DNA of 64,000 bases, taken from assembly GCA_907165065.1 (NCBI GenBank), contig OU015527.1:23449686-23513685 (forward strand), read 5' to 3'. Positions 49,050 to 59,678 of the stretch are shown here, in pieces. The notes below the pieces were generated by a model. It saw only the letters and a program-made list of their open reading frames with translations. It did not search any database and had not been told where the DNA came from. A program made the translations under genes and the position numbers. Position 1 is the first letter of the stretch, and each line of letters begins with the position of its first letter. Source of the stretch: Caprimulgus europaeus. Taxonomy: Eukaryota > Chordata > Aves > Caprimulgiformes > Caprimulgidae.

Positions 49050-51206
49050 GTAAATTTTCTCCATTTGCTCCATTTCCTAACAATTTTTTCCAAGGTATTG
49101 GTTATGTATAGAAATGTATTTGATTTATGTCTTCTTCCAAGAGAATTCTATCAAGCTGAAAAATTCTGCTTGAATGACTTGTTTTGCTGTCTAGTTTGCT
49201 GAAGATTTAACTCCACACAATGTTCATTGCCTTTACTTATGTGAATAATCACTTTGCTGAATTGTTCAGAACATTTCTCAGGTGAACCTCTGCTGCCAAA
49301 CACCTTACTCAGATGTTGGGCTGTTCTGCAGTTAGAGAAGGGTTTGGAATATCAATTCTAAAAAAATGTATTTTTTAATCAGTGGAAGTTATTGACTATT
49401 TAAAACAAAATAATAAAGCTTCACAATATCCCTTCATTATTTCAGAAAGAAGATTTATGGAAGCCTATAAAATCCTGATAAATTTTGACCCATTGTAAAA
49501 TCTAACCTTAAAAATTCGGAATAATGTAAATATTAACTTTTTTCAGTATAAAAATATGCAGGTTCTAATGAAAAATACTGAAAACAGAAATGACTAGTAA
49601 TGATAAAAAAATCAAAACTAAATCTAAACTGTGTTTTTCAGTGACACTATTCAGCCAAAGATGACAAACAGAGCTCTGTAAAATCAAGTTGACAAGTACA
49701 GCTGTAAAAATAGATGCAGTATTAATAATCACTTAACTGGCTCCAGTTCTTTGAACCCTAATATACTGCACATCTAGAGCTATGAAGATACCCTGCAGAA
49801 ATCTTTCCATTCTGCAAGTAGGTGCTGCAGCACCCCAAGGGATGATTTTTCTAGTGCAGTGAGCACCCTAAGATTGTATCTCAGTAGAGGGTTAAGGATT
49901 CAACACAAATTTATCATCTTTCAGTGAGTAGTTAAAATACTGATGAATAGGAGCTGAAGCAAAAGTGAGAAGAGGTTTTTACAAAAGACATGACACTAAC
50001 AAAAATATATTCAGAACCTTAATTTTACTTTGGCCTTTTTTTTTTTAAAGTTCTGAAAGCTTCTGTCACATTTATGTAACATTCCCCAAAGTAATTCCTG
50101 TTTGACAATAATCTTTTAAGTTTAAGAAACAGTCCTAGGATAATTATGTTCTTTTATTTCAATGTACTAACATGCTTTCAATGAGGAAGTGATAGTAACA
50201 GAAATTAAAGAAACAAGCAGACCTTTAAATTTTTATTACATAATTTCTGCCTTTGAATTTTGAGAAACAATGCATAAGCATTTTAAGCAAGTATTTAAAA
50301 TATTACACAAAACTGGTACATAATATGGAACTATATATGTCTGGAAAATAATTATCACCATAATATGAAATGAATGGATGAAAAGGAATGCATTCACAAT
50401 AATGCTGGGTATATGGAAAGATACACAGCTGAAATAAATTAAATGGAAGTTATTTAAATCTTGGACAAAGTTGCCCTGATGTGGCAGTTGTCTTGCTCGC
50501 ATTCAGAATACTCAGTGGACCAAAAGAAATATTAAAAGAACCTTTTGACTTCCAAGTGTGAACACTGAAAAAATAGGAAATGCAAACGTGAAAGGAAAAC
50601 TGTAAAATAATACTTATCTGAATAGGATCGGATCGAGTCTGCATGTTCATTTTCCCAGTTTCTATATTTAATTTTCTACTTGTGTATTTGGGTTTTTTTC
50701 CTTAAACTTACTGAAAAAAGATCTTAAATTCCTTACATGATTTATCTTTAATACACATAGAAAGCAAAGCTAAAACAAACTTAAACTTCACTTTGTCCAT
50801 TCGCTTTTCCAAAGCTGATTAGTTAATGTTTAATATATGCTAACTGTAGTTAAAACATGACATATTCTCAGTGTTACACTTTTTTAACTGTGTATTTCTG
50901 TGATACTCAACTAGTCCTTTTGATATGAATGAAGTTTTGGTTTTGGCCAAGTCTCTTACTTAGTATATAACTTTGACAAGGAGGATAGACGTTCTTGTTT
51001 TGGTTTTATCCCTTCTTTACTGTGCTGTTTGTTTCTTTACACATTTGGTCTTGGTGTTTTTTCATGTCTTTCTTTAGTTACACTAACTGCTTTCCATTAT
51101 CTTACATCGTCTCATGAACCCCGTAGTTCACACTAACCTTTTTCATCCTGCTTCCTCTCCTAGTCTGAGAAATTAAATTAGGTATCGAGGCATGCCTCTT
51201 AAATGT
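49050..51206 (+). other. PAM intron 11, left part
   Basis: AT-rich and unassigned up to the target-site copy AATGT at 51202-51206. Confidence 0.6.
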
Positions 51207-52191
51207 TGTGGTGGTTTCACCCACAGGTAGGACTATGCAGTCCTGCACTCACTGCTCCCAACCTGGTGAGATGGGATGGGAAGCACAACACATAGGGCAC
51301 AGATTAGAATAAGGACAGGGATGGCTCTCATCAGTTATGGTCATAGGCAAAACAGACTCAAACTTGGGGAAGAAAGATCAATTTAATTAATTATCAATCA
51401 TCCGAGTAGCATAGCAACCACATCTTATAACACCTTCCCCCACCCGTCCCTTCTTCCTGGGCTCAAATCACTTTGCTCCAGATTTCTCTACCTTCCCCCC
51501 CTCCCAGCAGCACAGGGGACAGGGAATGGGGTTTCAGTCAGTTCACCATTGCCACTTTTCCCAGCATGAAAGTCCAGGAACAAAGTGTTCTAATGTGAGC
51601 TTCCCATGGAGTCATGGACTTCACTGAGCACAGCTCCCAGCTTCGGCATGAGGACGTCCATGGGCTGCAGATGGACCTCTGGTTCAGCACACTTCCTCCG
51701 CACCAGGGTCTGGGGGTCTACCTCTGCTCTGGCATTGCGTGTCTCTGGGGTCTTAATGCAGTCACACTTGCCCTCAGGCTCAGCTTTCTGCTCCAGCATG
51801 GAATCCTCCATCCCCTACACATGGGTACGTGCTCTGCCATTGAACTTCCGTGGGCTGCAGGGGATCTCCTTTACCTTCTCCTACTCCATGCCTGTTGAAC
51901 TGGATGTCTGAGGTTCGAGGTTCTCTGTCCTCCCCCTACTTCTGGCAACTAAGCTCTCTCTTTGTTTAGGCCAATGGTCATCTTTTGTTCAGGTCAATGG
52001 CCTCTCCTCCAGGTTCTCTCCACCTTCTTCTTTTCAAAACAGTCCTTCCCCTCAGAGGCGTTTTTCTATTGCTAATTGGCTCGGTCTGGACTGTGGTACA
52101 CCTTGGAGCCAGAGGAGGTTTCATGAAGCTTCTCACAGAGTAGCCCCTTCCCCCACTACCAAAAACGGGCCCCACACACAAACCAAACACA
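51207..52191 (-). mobile_element. Long solo LTR, 985 bp, 5-bp target duplication
   Basis: The + strand starts TGTGGTGGTTTCACCC and ends ACCAAACACA. It is flanked by AATGT at 51202-51206 and 52192-52196. Blocks shared with 37118-38266 include GGCAAAACAGACTCAA, CTTGGGG, CACCTTCCCCCACCC and GGGACAGGGAATGGGGTT. The 50-bp units of that LTR are barely recognisable here. By the shared order it is also antisense to PAM. It is a worn solo LTR. Confidence 0.85.
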
Positions 52192-52196
52192 AATGT

Positions 52197-52654
52197 ATAG
52201 GGTTTGGCAAACTGAGGGTCAGAAGTGAAACCTGATTTTGCTTGTGCAGTTGATTACATACAAGTTCAAGGTAATTATATGAGCACAGAGTTAATGTCTC
52301 CAGTGTAAAAGGGTAGGGTAGGAGTCATCTCTTCAAAAGTTTCATAAATCATTCATTTCATTTAGCTAGATTTCTCCTCAAGCTCGAACTTTCGCAAATT
52401 AGAAGGTAGAATTATCCTTTGTCGAATAAGAAGGGCATCAACTATTACTAATTTATAAAGCAAGATTTCTTCTGATTTTTGCTACAGATTAGTAAGTACT
52501 CCATGCCAGCAGGCACTGCATTTTTATAACAGATAACTTAATGATGTTTCAGAGTAAACATTAGAGTTTATATAATGTCAAGTATTATATGGCTTACCAG
52601 TCTAAGGCATATCAAAGAACTGAACCCCATTCAGTGTGTAATAAACAACCAAGC
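52197..52654 (+). other. PAM intron 11 between two LTR elements
   Basis: AT-rich, unassigned. Confidence 0.5.
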
Positions 52655-53150
52655 CTTATAATCAAGGTAGGTTTAGTTTTATTTGTGAGGACAAAGTCAG
52701 TAAAGCAAAAGCACAGCGCTGGGTGCTTGACCCAAGTCAGAGGCACACCGGGAAAGATACGTTATCCCTTTATATATGTTTAGGATTGCATTAGTCACTT
52801 ACATATTCATTTTAAGGTTGAGTTACTATAATTAGTTTTAAAAAGGGGCAGGGTTATCCTCATTACTTTGGGGGGACTTATTAAGATAAAATCTTGTCTT
52901 TTTGTGCATGTGTACTACTGTCCGGGGGTGGTGGGAAAGGTCCTTGGCAGGAAGGCCCACGGTTATCTTCAGAGTGACCTCTTCACCCCGGTGAAGGGAT
53001 TATCTGACCTCCAGACCACCAGTCTGGTTCTCTCCAGATGGTGGATGCAGTGGTGTTCATATCTCCACAGTTTCTCAACTTCTCCCCTTTGTTCCCCCAG
53101 GACTGGTCATTTTAGGTCTCTTCAACACATTCCCCATATGTCAGCAAAAA
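52655..53150 (-). mobile_element. Probable solo LTR of a different family
   Basis: The - strand has a TATA box (CATATATAAAG, 52779-52769), then a poly(A) signal AATAAA (52683-52678) about 95 bp downstream, the spacing expected of U3-R. The stretch AGCACAGCGCTGGGTGCTTG with GTCAGAGGCACACC is typical, as I remember it, of avian LTRs. It is GC-richer than its flanks. I could not find clean ends or a target duplication, so the limits are approximate and it might be a partial copy. Confidence 0.55.
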
Positions 53151-54979
53151 AAGAATTATTATGGTGAAAGCCAACAACACTCTCCCCCATCTTTCACAAG
53201 TGTAAAGATCATGTCTTTGTAAAGGAAAGGGCAGTGGGCCACGATGGCTGCTTGTTTTTCTGGTTGCAATAGAATGTATTGTTTACAACTCTTAACAGAC
53301 AGAAAATAGTGCAACCTGTATCTTTCCCTTGCAAAACATTTTTAGTAGGTATCATACCATTCAAGAGAAAGTCTATGTACCTGTAGCAAAACATTCCTTT
53401 TCAGTATTTAAGATTCTTTGACTGTGGAATCTTTGTTTTCGATGCTAAATCCTTTGTTTCATTATGCTTCACTGTGTACTGTTAATATACCAAAATCTGA
53501 ATATATCGATTGAAGTGGTGTGAAGGTGGCTAACATGATTTTTAAATTTTGTTTATTTTTAACTTGTGTCTCAGAATTTCTACTCATTAAACTTGTTTAT
53601 AGAACAGAATTTCTCAGGAGTTCAAATATCTAATGGAAGGATTCTAGGGTTTCTGTGAATTTACTAAAATTGTTTTAGACAAAGTATTGAAAATTATCAG
53701 TTTTGAAATGTTTAGACACAGTAACATGTCAGGTGAACCAGAGTTCATGTGGATTTCACATCCCCTTTTCTACTGGAGTTTTAAAGAGGAGGCAATTATA
53801 GTGACAGATATTGGGAGTCCAACGGGGAAGTTAATGATTTCTAAAATCTTAAGCAGAGCTTGCCAAGTCAGAGTCTGATTTTTGTGGTCTCCAAGGGACA
53901 CTAAATTTTCAATGCATGGAAAAATACCAATTTCTCTTTTGAAAAAGTGTCTTCTCCCATGTTCCCCTGTCTCCCCTCCGGCTGGTGTCATTATTGTTGC
54001 TATGGTGAATAAATGAATGCTGCAGGATGCTGCTGGAAAAGTCAGCACTGACGTCTTTTGCAACCAGCTAATAAGCTACTCTCATATCTTTTTATGAGTG
54101 TGGGCTGACTGGTTAATTGTGAAAGCTAATTAAAAAATTGTCATGTACAACCTTTTATTTTGTGAACGTTTCTTTATGGGTCCTAGCTTATTCCATTGTC
54201 AGTAGCTATAAATGTAAGCTGTAAATGTGTAGCTATAAATAAAAGATACCAACCTATATGGCAGAGGAAAAAAAACATAAACAGATCATAGTTGCAAAGA
54301 GGCCCTGTATTGTCTACTTCACATAGTGATATCTTTCAGAGAAAAATATTTTTTGTACCAACTTAGGTTTCTGTTGAAGACAGGATTATGTGGCAGTACA
54401 GAAGAGCCTCTTCTGTTTCAAGTACTGCACAACATTTATCAAAGAACTGAATTTTGCTAGTGTTTAATCATTCCTCTTGCATGCCTGTTTTCCTTACAGA
54501 AAACAGTGCTATCTTCTCTTTAAGATATATTTATGATGTCTTAATATGTAGTGAAATTAAGTTTTTCTGCATTAGAATTAGTGTGACAGAGAAATACATG
54601 AATGGTGATGTAATGTATGTTACAGTTCTGTCAGAACATGTGCATAGTTGATGACACACGGGGGACTATGAGGAGTATACCAGGTAAATGAGAAGCAAGT
54701 GCGGTTTCAATAGTTGATGCAATTTTCTGTAGAATCAGAACCAAATTGTTAGGAATTTCTGAGATATATGGGGATTTTGTGCAAACTGGTATTATCTAGT
54801 ATAAACTTAAAGAATCTTTTGATACTCACTGCAGTGAAGCCATTCAGGATTTTAGTATGGGTCTTCTAAACATTTCATTGCAACCTTTTAATATTCTGTT
54901 AAACAGGTTAAACTAATTAAGTAACAACTATATTCAGCTTATTTCTTCCTAATTGTCACATCTTTTCTGTGTTGTGTAG
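53151..54979 (+). other. PAM intron 11, right part
   Basis: AT-rich, unassigned. A short partly repeated stretch, GTAGCTATAAATG-like, lies at 54201-54244. Confidence 0.55.
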
Positions 54980-55167
54980 AGGAACAGCCAATGATGAAAT
55001 GTGTAACTTCTACATTATGTACTATATGGAAGCCAAGCATGCTGTCTCGTATATGACCTGCACACAGAATGCAAACCCTGAAATGTTCAGAAATATACCA
55101 CAGGAGGCAAATATTCCTATTCCAGTCAAGTCTGATATGCTAAAGATGACACATGGACATCATGAAG
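54980..55167 (+). CDS. PAM: PAM exon: CuB methionine, end of PHM core
   Basis: The exon encodes Gly303 to residue 365 plus one base of Glu366. TANDEMCNFYIMYYMEAKHAV contains Met310, the thioether ligand of CuB (rat Met314), and Asn312 and Tyr314, which contact substrate in rat PHM. Cys311 and Cys330 complete the disulfides. The end, IPIPVKSDM and on, leaves the catalytic core and enters the linker. It is the longest coding exon in the window at 188 bp. The acceptor is GTTGTGTAG and the donor GTGAAA. Confidence 0.97.
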
Positions 55168-55837
55168 GTGAAAAAAACTTGTAATCCATTTTATTCAAGT
55201 GTTTTTATGCTCACTGTTGTGTTTGTCTGTGTTGCTCTAATATGTTAAATTTTCTTGAAAAGGAAATGGAATTCTGAGTAAAACTCAAGTTGCTAATTGT
55301 GTACCATCATGGGATTCTGCTCTTGGTTTTGGTGGAAATGTCTACCATAGTCTTTTGTCCATTTCTTCCTATTGTCGTCTTTAAATTCTCAACCTATTTG
55401 TATAGCGACATCGGCTGGGTACCAAAAAGATTTCTTTTCTATGCCAATTATCAATACGTTATATTAACAGTTTCTTAAGATTTGCTTTATCATCTGTTTC
55501 CTACAAAGTTGAATCACATTTCCATAGTTTTCTGGACCCCACTGCCTTGTTATGGAAGGAATCAAATGTTTCTGTTGAACACCAATAGGCATATAAGTTG
55601 CACCAGCAGTATTATCCAGAAACAATCTAAATGATATGTCTGTGTAGTGAAGTACAAATTCTAATTTTTTTATTCGAGAATTAAAACAGTTTTACCACTG
55701 CACTGTTTGGTAGAACTACTATAGAGAGATAAAAATACCAAATACTCATTTCAGAAGAGCCTTTTTTCCCCAGTTGGAATATACTCAATTCCAATCACAC
55801 GCAGAGGTTAATGTCATATCCTAAATCCATTTTTCAG
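55168..55837 (+). other. PAM intron 12 (670 bp)
   Basis: No repeat seen. Confidence 0.8.
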
Positions 55838-55909
55838 AAACCAAGGATACTGATAAAAGTTATTTACAGCAGCAGGCCAAAAAAGAAGAGGAAGATATGT
55901 TGGATCAGG
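55838..55909 (+). CDS. PAM: PAM exon: acidic linker after PHM
   Basis: The exon encodes Glu366 to Gln389 plus one base of Gly390: a charged segment with QQQ then KKEEEDMLDQG. It matches the human linker that ends in EEEEVLDQG. In mammals the next exon (exon A) is alternatively spliced and separates PHM from PAL. No such exon is visible before 64000, so the intron after this one is at least 8.1 kb. The acceptor is TTTTTCAG and the donor GTATGT. Confidence 0.94.
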
Positions 55910-58110
55910 GTATGTACTTGTTTATTTCTGTGTCAAGTAAGAGACTCACTAATGTAAAATACCGATAAATTATATCCTAATTGTTAATGAGTTATGAATT
56001 TTTTAATCTTTTTAATTGATGCAGTCTGCTATGTTCTGTACAGCTAATATGATTGAATGCTATAGAAGGCATAATAAAAAAACCTATCACTGATCCCTAG
56101 CCTTGTAGGTAAATTATTAGTGCATTTTAATCTCATTAGATTTTCCTGTTCTTGGTTTAATTTGCTAAAGAGGGTTGTAATTTATCTGTCAAGGCAACCC
56201 TAAATAATGGACACAAAGAAGTAGTCCTGTAGCACGTAACTATTCTATATGTAACTATCTGCTATTAGCGTTTTGCCTATTTCTCAGTTTGTATTACTAT
56301 GTATGTATTAGGGAATAGTATGTTCTTATGCTTCAATATTGATTGTACATGCAGGGGGTTGAGTGCAGGTAATGTTTAGTACTGAATTATTTTTCACTAC
56401 ATTTGTACATACGTGCATATATATATGCATAACAACTCATGCAAAAATGTGTGCAGTACTTAGTTGCAAGAAAAAATCCTTGACTGTTACAGAGCTTCTA
56501 GAAATATGCTGAATGTTATTTCTGTTTCAGAGATATATTAAAATAAGACTGTACTTTAAAGTTCTTGTGGATCTTATGCTATTAGATAAATATTCGTTTA
56601 ATATTGAGATTTTTCTTGATACTAAGGAGAAGACTGTCAGCTCCCATTTCCTACTGTTTTCATTGAACAATGTTGACGTTCAAGGACTAGATAAGTTGAA
56701 GACAAATTCCCTTTTACCTTTAATAAGAGTATAGATGAGGCTAGTGTTTAGAGTTTTTGATAACATCTCCCAAAGGGCCTAGGTTTTCAATGTATTCTGC
56801 TATTTTGCAGAGTTAACTCAAATAATTAAGTTACAGTTACCTAAAAACTAGCTTCTAGAGTGTAAGAGCGTCTTGACTGAAAATGCTTTAAACTACTAGA
56901 CATTTGCAGTTCCATATCTGAAACTTATTTTAGTCAATTCAAATGAATTTTTTTAGAAAAAAATACATTTTTTTTTTTCTTAAGCCTATTCCAGAGCAAA
57001 ATGAGCTAGCTGCTTACAAATTTATATCAAGATTTATGCTGACAAGCTGCTTCACCCTTATGTTACTATTAAGCACATTAGCATTTGGTTGATCTTGTTA
57101 TCTGTGTGTTTTGTTGAATTCATTAATGTTTGAGACAAAATATTGAAACAAAGTCCTGTTTTTAAAATATTTTTCATTTGTCTTTGAAATGTACTTCAAA
57201 GCCACATTTCTGCAATGCAGTCTTGTTTACTGAGACTGTTTAACATACATCCTCATCTAACATGTTTCTATGGAAACCAAGTGCATTGTTTTGTCCATTT
57301 GAAGTCAGTTAGGTGCATAATGTGAAGTACCAAAACACAGTAGTTACCATGAGAGAATTTTGGTTTATGTTTTTAATTGTTAGTTTAAGATAAAGTCTCC
57401 CATCATTTACAGGAGCCTAGCTTCAATTTTACATCGATACAGCTCTAACTTCATTTAAACTATGTGTGTGTAATCAAAAAAAGCAAAAGGAAAAATGAGA
57501 TCAGGTTTGGTTTTATTTTTGTCTGCAAAGAGGGAAAGGTGGGTGGGTGTTTTAGAAAGTGGTTTTTGGTCCTACAAGCACATGAGCACCTGGCAAGATA
57601 CACTGGAAAAACTAGGAGCTGAAAGTGGTCTGCTGAAATGTGCCTATAAAAATTACATACAAATGGGAGTCTGGTTTTGTGGTGCAGAGCGTTTTACATA
57701 CCTGCATTGCAAATTCATCCATCTCCTCAAGGAACTTTAGTGAGTTAGCCAGTATCAACCCAATTTGAAGAAGGTCTTAACAACAGGAAAATTCTACATT
57801 TTGGAGGGAGGGGACAATGGACCCCTAAGCCACACAGAGGGAAATACTTTCACTGAAAAAAGCTTAAAATATACAACTTTCCCTTTATGGTCTGGCATGA
57901 CATACTCTGTATGATAAGCTTATCCACCAAAATTCAGGCTTTGCTTAGTTCTATTACTGCTGAGCTATTGCTCAGTAAATTCAGCCTTTGATTTGCTCTG
58001 AAGGTAGTACTTCAAGGATTTTTCAATAATTCTATGTTTTATCTTGTGTAGTTCTTTCTCGATGACTCGTTAAGTTGTAGCAACTTCATTTTACTTAGTT
58101 CATTTTCCTT
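55910..58110 (+). other. PAM intron 13, first part
   Basis: AT-rich, unassigned; AT-dinucleotide run near 56417-56428. Confidence 0.55.
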
Positions 58111-59678
58111 AGAATCATAGAATCATAGGATTGTTTGGTTAGAAAAGACCTTTGAGATCATCGAGTCCAACCGTACCTATCCATTACTAAACCATACCCA
58201 TCTTTTAAACACCTCGAGGGGTGGTGACTCTACCACCTCCATAGGCAGCCCATTGCAGTGCCTGAGAACCCTTTCAGCGAGGAAATTTTTCTTGTTATCC
58301 AATCTAAAACTCCTCTGACACAACTTGAGGCCATTTCCTCCTGTCCTATCACTTGTTACTTGGGAGAAGAGACAAATACCCTCTCTCTACAACCTCTTTT
58401 CAGGTAGTTGTAGACAATGATAAGATCTCCCCTCAGCCTCCTTTTCTCCAGGCTAAACAATGCCAGTTCCCTCAGCTGCTCCTCATAAGACATGTTCTGC
58501 AGCCCCTTCACCAGCTTTGTTGCCCTCCTCTGGACACACTCAAGTGCCTCAGTGTCCTGCTCTCCTGATCTGATGTCGGGATCATTCAAGGAAGTCAAGG
58601 AAGGAGTCGGGATAGGGCAGCAAGAATAGTCACCACCACGTGTCCAGCGGCGAGGCGATGGTGAAGGCGGGATGAGGAGGTCTCAACTGCTTGTTCCAGC
58701 GGTGGTCCAGCGTGGCGTGGTGCGGTCAGGCAGTCAGACAGTTGTCCTCTCTGTCTCTCTCCTTCTCTCTCTCTAGCCCTTGCCCGTGCAGGTCCTCCTT
58801 AAATACCCCTTCGAGGGCTGTGGTTTCCATAGCAATGGCACATCTCTTTGTGCCCCCCAGCACTTGGAGCAGGGACATGTCCAGGCAGAACACCCCCATG
58901 GGCAGGGCGCCTTCACAAGTCGAGGCTTCCAGAACCCAGTGGTCTTGTGACCATCCTTGCAAGCAATCTTTGAGACAAGTCTATAGTGTAGTTCCTCACA
59001 TCTGCTTGTAGTGAGGGGCCCAAAACTGGACACAGTATTCGAGGTGCGGCCTCACCAATGTCAAGTACAGAGGGAGGATCACTTCCTTAGTCCTGCTGGC
59101 CACACTGTTTCTGATACTGGCCAGGATGCCATTGGCCTTCTTAGCCACCTGGGCACACTGCTGGCTCATGTTCAGCCAGCTGTCAGCCAACACCCCCAGG
59201 TCCTTTTCTACTGTGCAGCTTTCCAGCCACTCTTCCCCAGGCCTGGAAGTATTGCATGAGGTTGTTGCAACTCAAGTGCAGGATCTGGCACTTGGCCTTG
59301 TTGACCTTTATACAGCTGGTCACAGCTCATTATTCCAGCCTTTCCAGATTCCTCCGTAGATCCTTCCTACTCAAGCAAACCAATGCTTCCACCCAGCTTG
59401 GTGTCATCTGCAAATGTACTGAGGGTGCACTCGATCCCTTCATCCAGATCATTGATAAAGATGTTAAACAGAACTGGCCCCAACACTGAGCCCTGGGGAA
59501 TGCTACTTGTGACCGGCCTTCAGCTGGATTTAACTCCATTTACCACCGCTCTTTGGGCCCGGCCATCCAGCCAGTTTTAACCCAGTAGAGAGTATGCCTA
59601 TCCAGGCCATTGCCAGCCAGTTTCTCAAGCAGAATGCTGTGGGAAACAGTGTCAAAGGCTTTACTGAAGTCCAGGTAC
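58111..59678 (-). mobile_element. CR1 LINE fragment split by a later insertion
   Basis: The CR1 tail at 58111 leads through 3' UTR and ORF2 C-terminus to 58561. The CR1 resumes at 59002 (TGTAGTGAGGGGCCC on the + strand) and continues through [21 protein letters not shown] and the RT FADD region to about 59678. The two halves join at exactly the spacing seen in the CR1 at 44.7-45.4 kb once the insertion and one 5-bp copy are set aside. Confidence 0.92.
58562..59001. mobile_element. 440-bp LTR-like insertion nested in CR1
   Basis: It is flanked by CTGCT at 58557-58561 and 59002-59006, where the CR1 has one copy. It is GC-richer than the intron, with a TCTCTCTC-rich tract near 58751-58776 and a TATA-like TATTTAA on the - strand near 58799-58806. 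Size, 5-bp duplication and the TATA-like block suggest a solo LTR, but the exact ends are not TG...CA, and I do not recognise the family. Confidence 0.55.

Larger units (their letters stand above)
10337..55909 (+). other. PAM: PAM gene body: 13 coding exons, 5' part (PHM domain)
   Basis: The gene encodes peptidylglycine alpha-amidating monooxygenase, a secretory-granule enzyme that converts glycine-extended peptides to alpha-amidated hormones. The PHM half uses copper, ascorbate and O2 to hydroxylate the glycine; the PAL half then releases glyoxylate. Thirteen exons in this window splice with consistent phase into about 390 residues with no stop. In my numbering, four less than rat, the copper ligands are His103, His104, His168 (CuA site), His238, His240 and Met310 (CuB site residues; the first two form the adjacent His pair). 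Arg236, Asn312 and Tyr314 match the known substrate-contact residues. Cysteines 43/182, 77/122, 110/127, 223/330 and 289/311 match the five rat PHM disulfides. The noncoding first exon and promoter are not visible, and the PAL, membrane and tail exons lie past the right edge. Confidence 0.97.
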
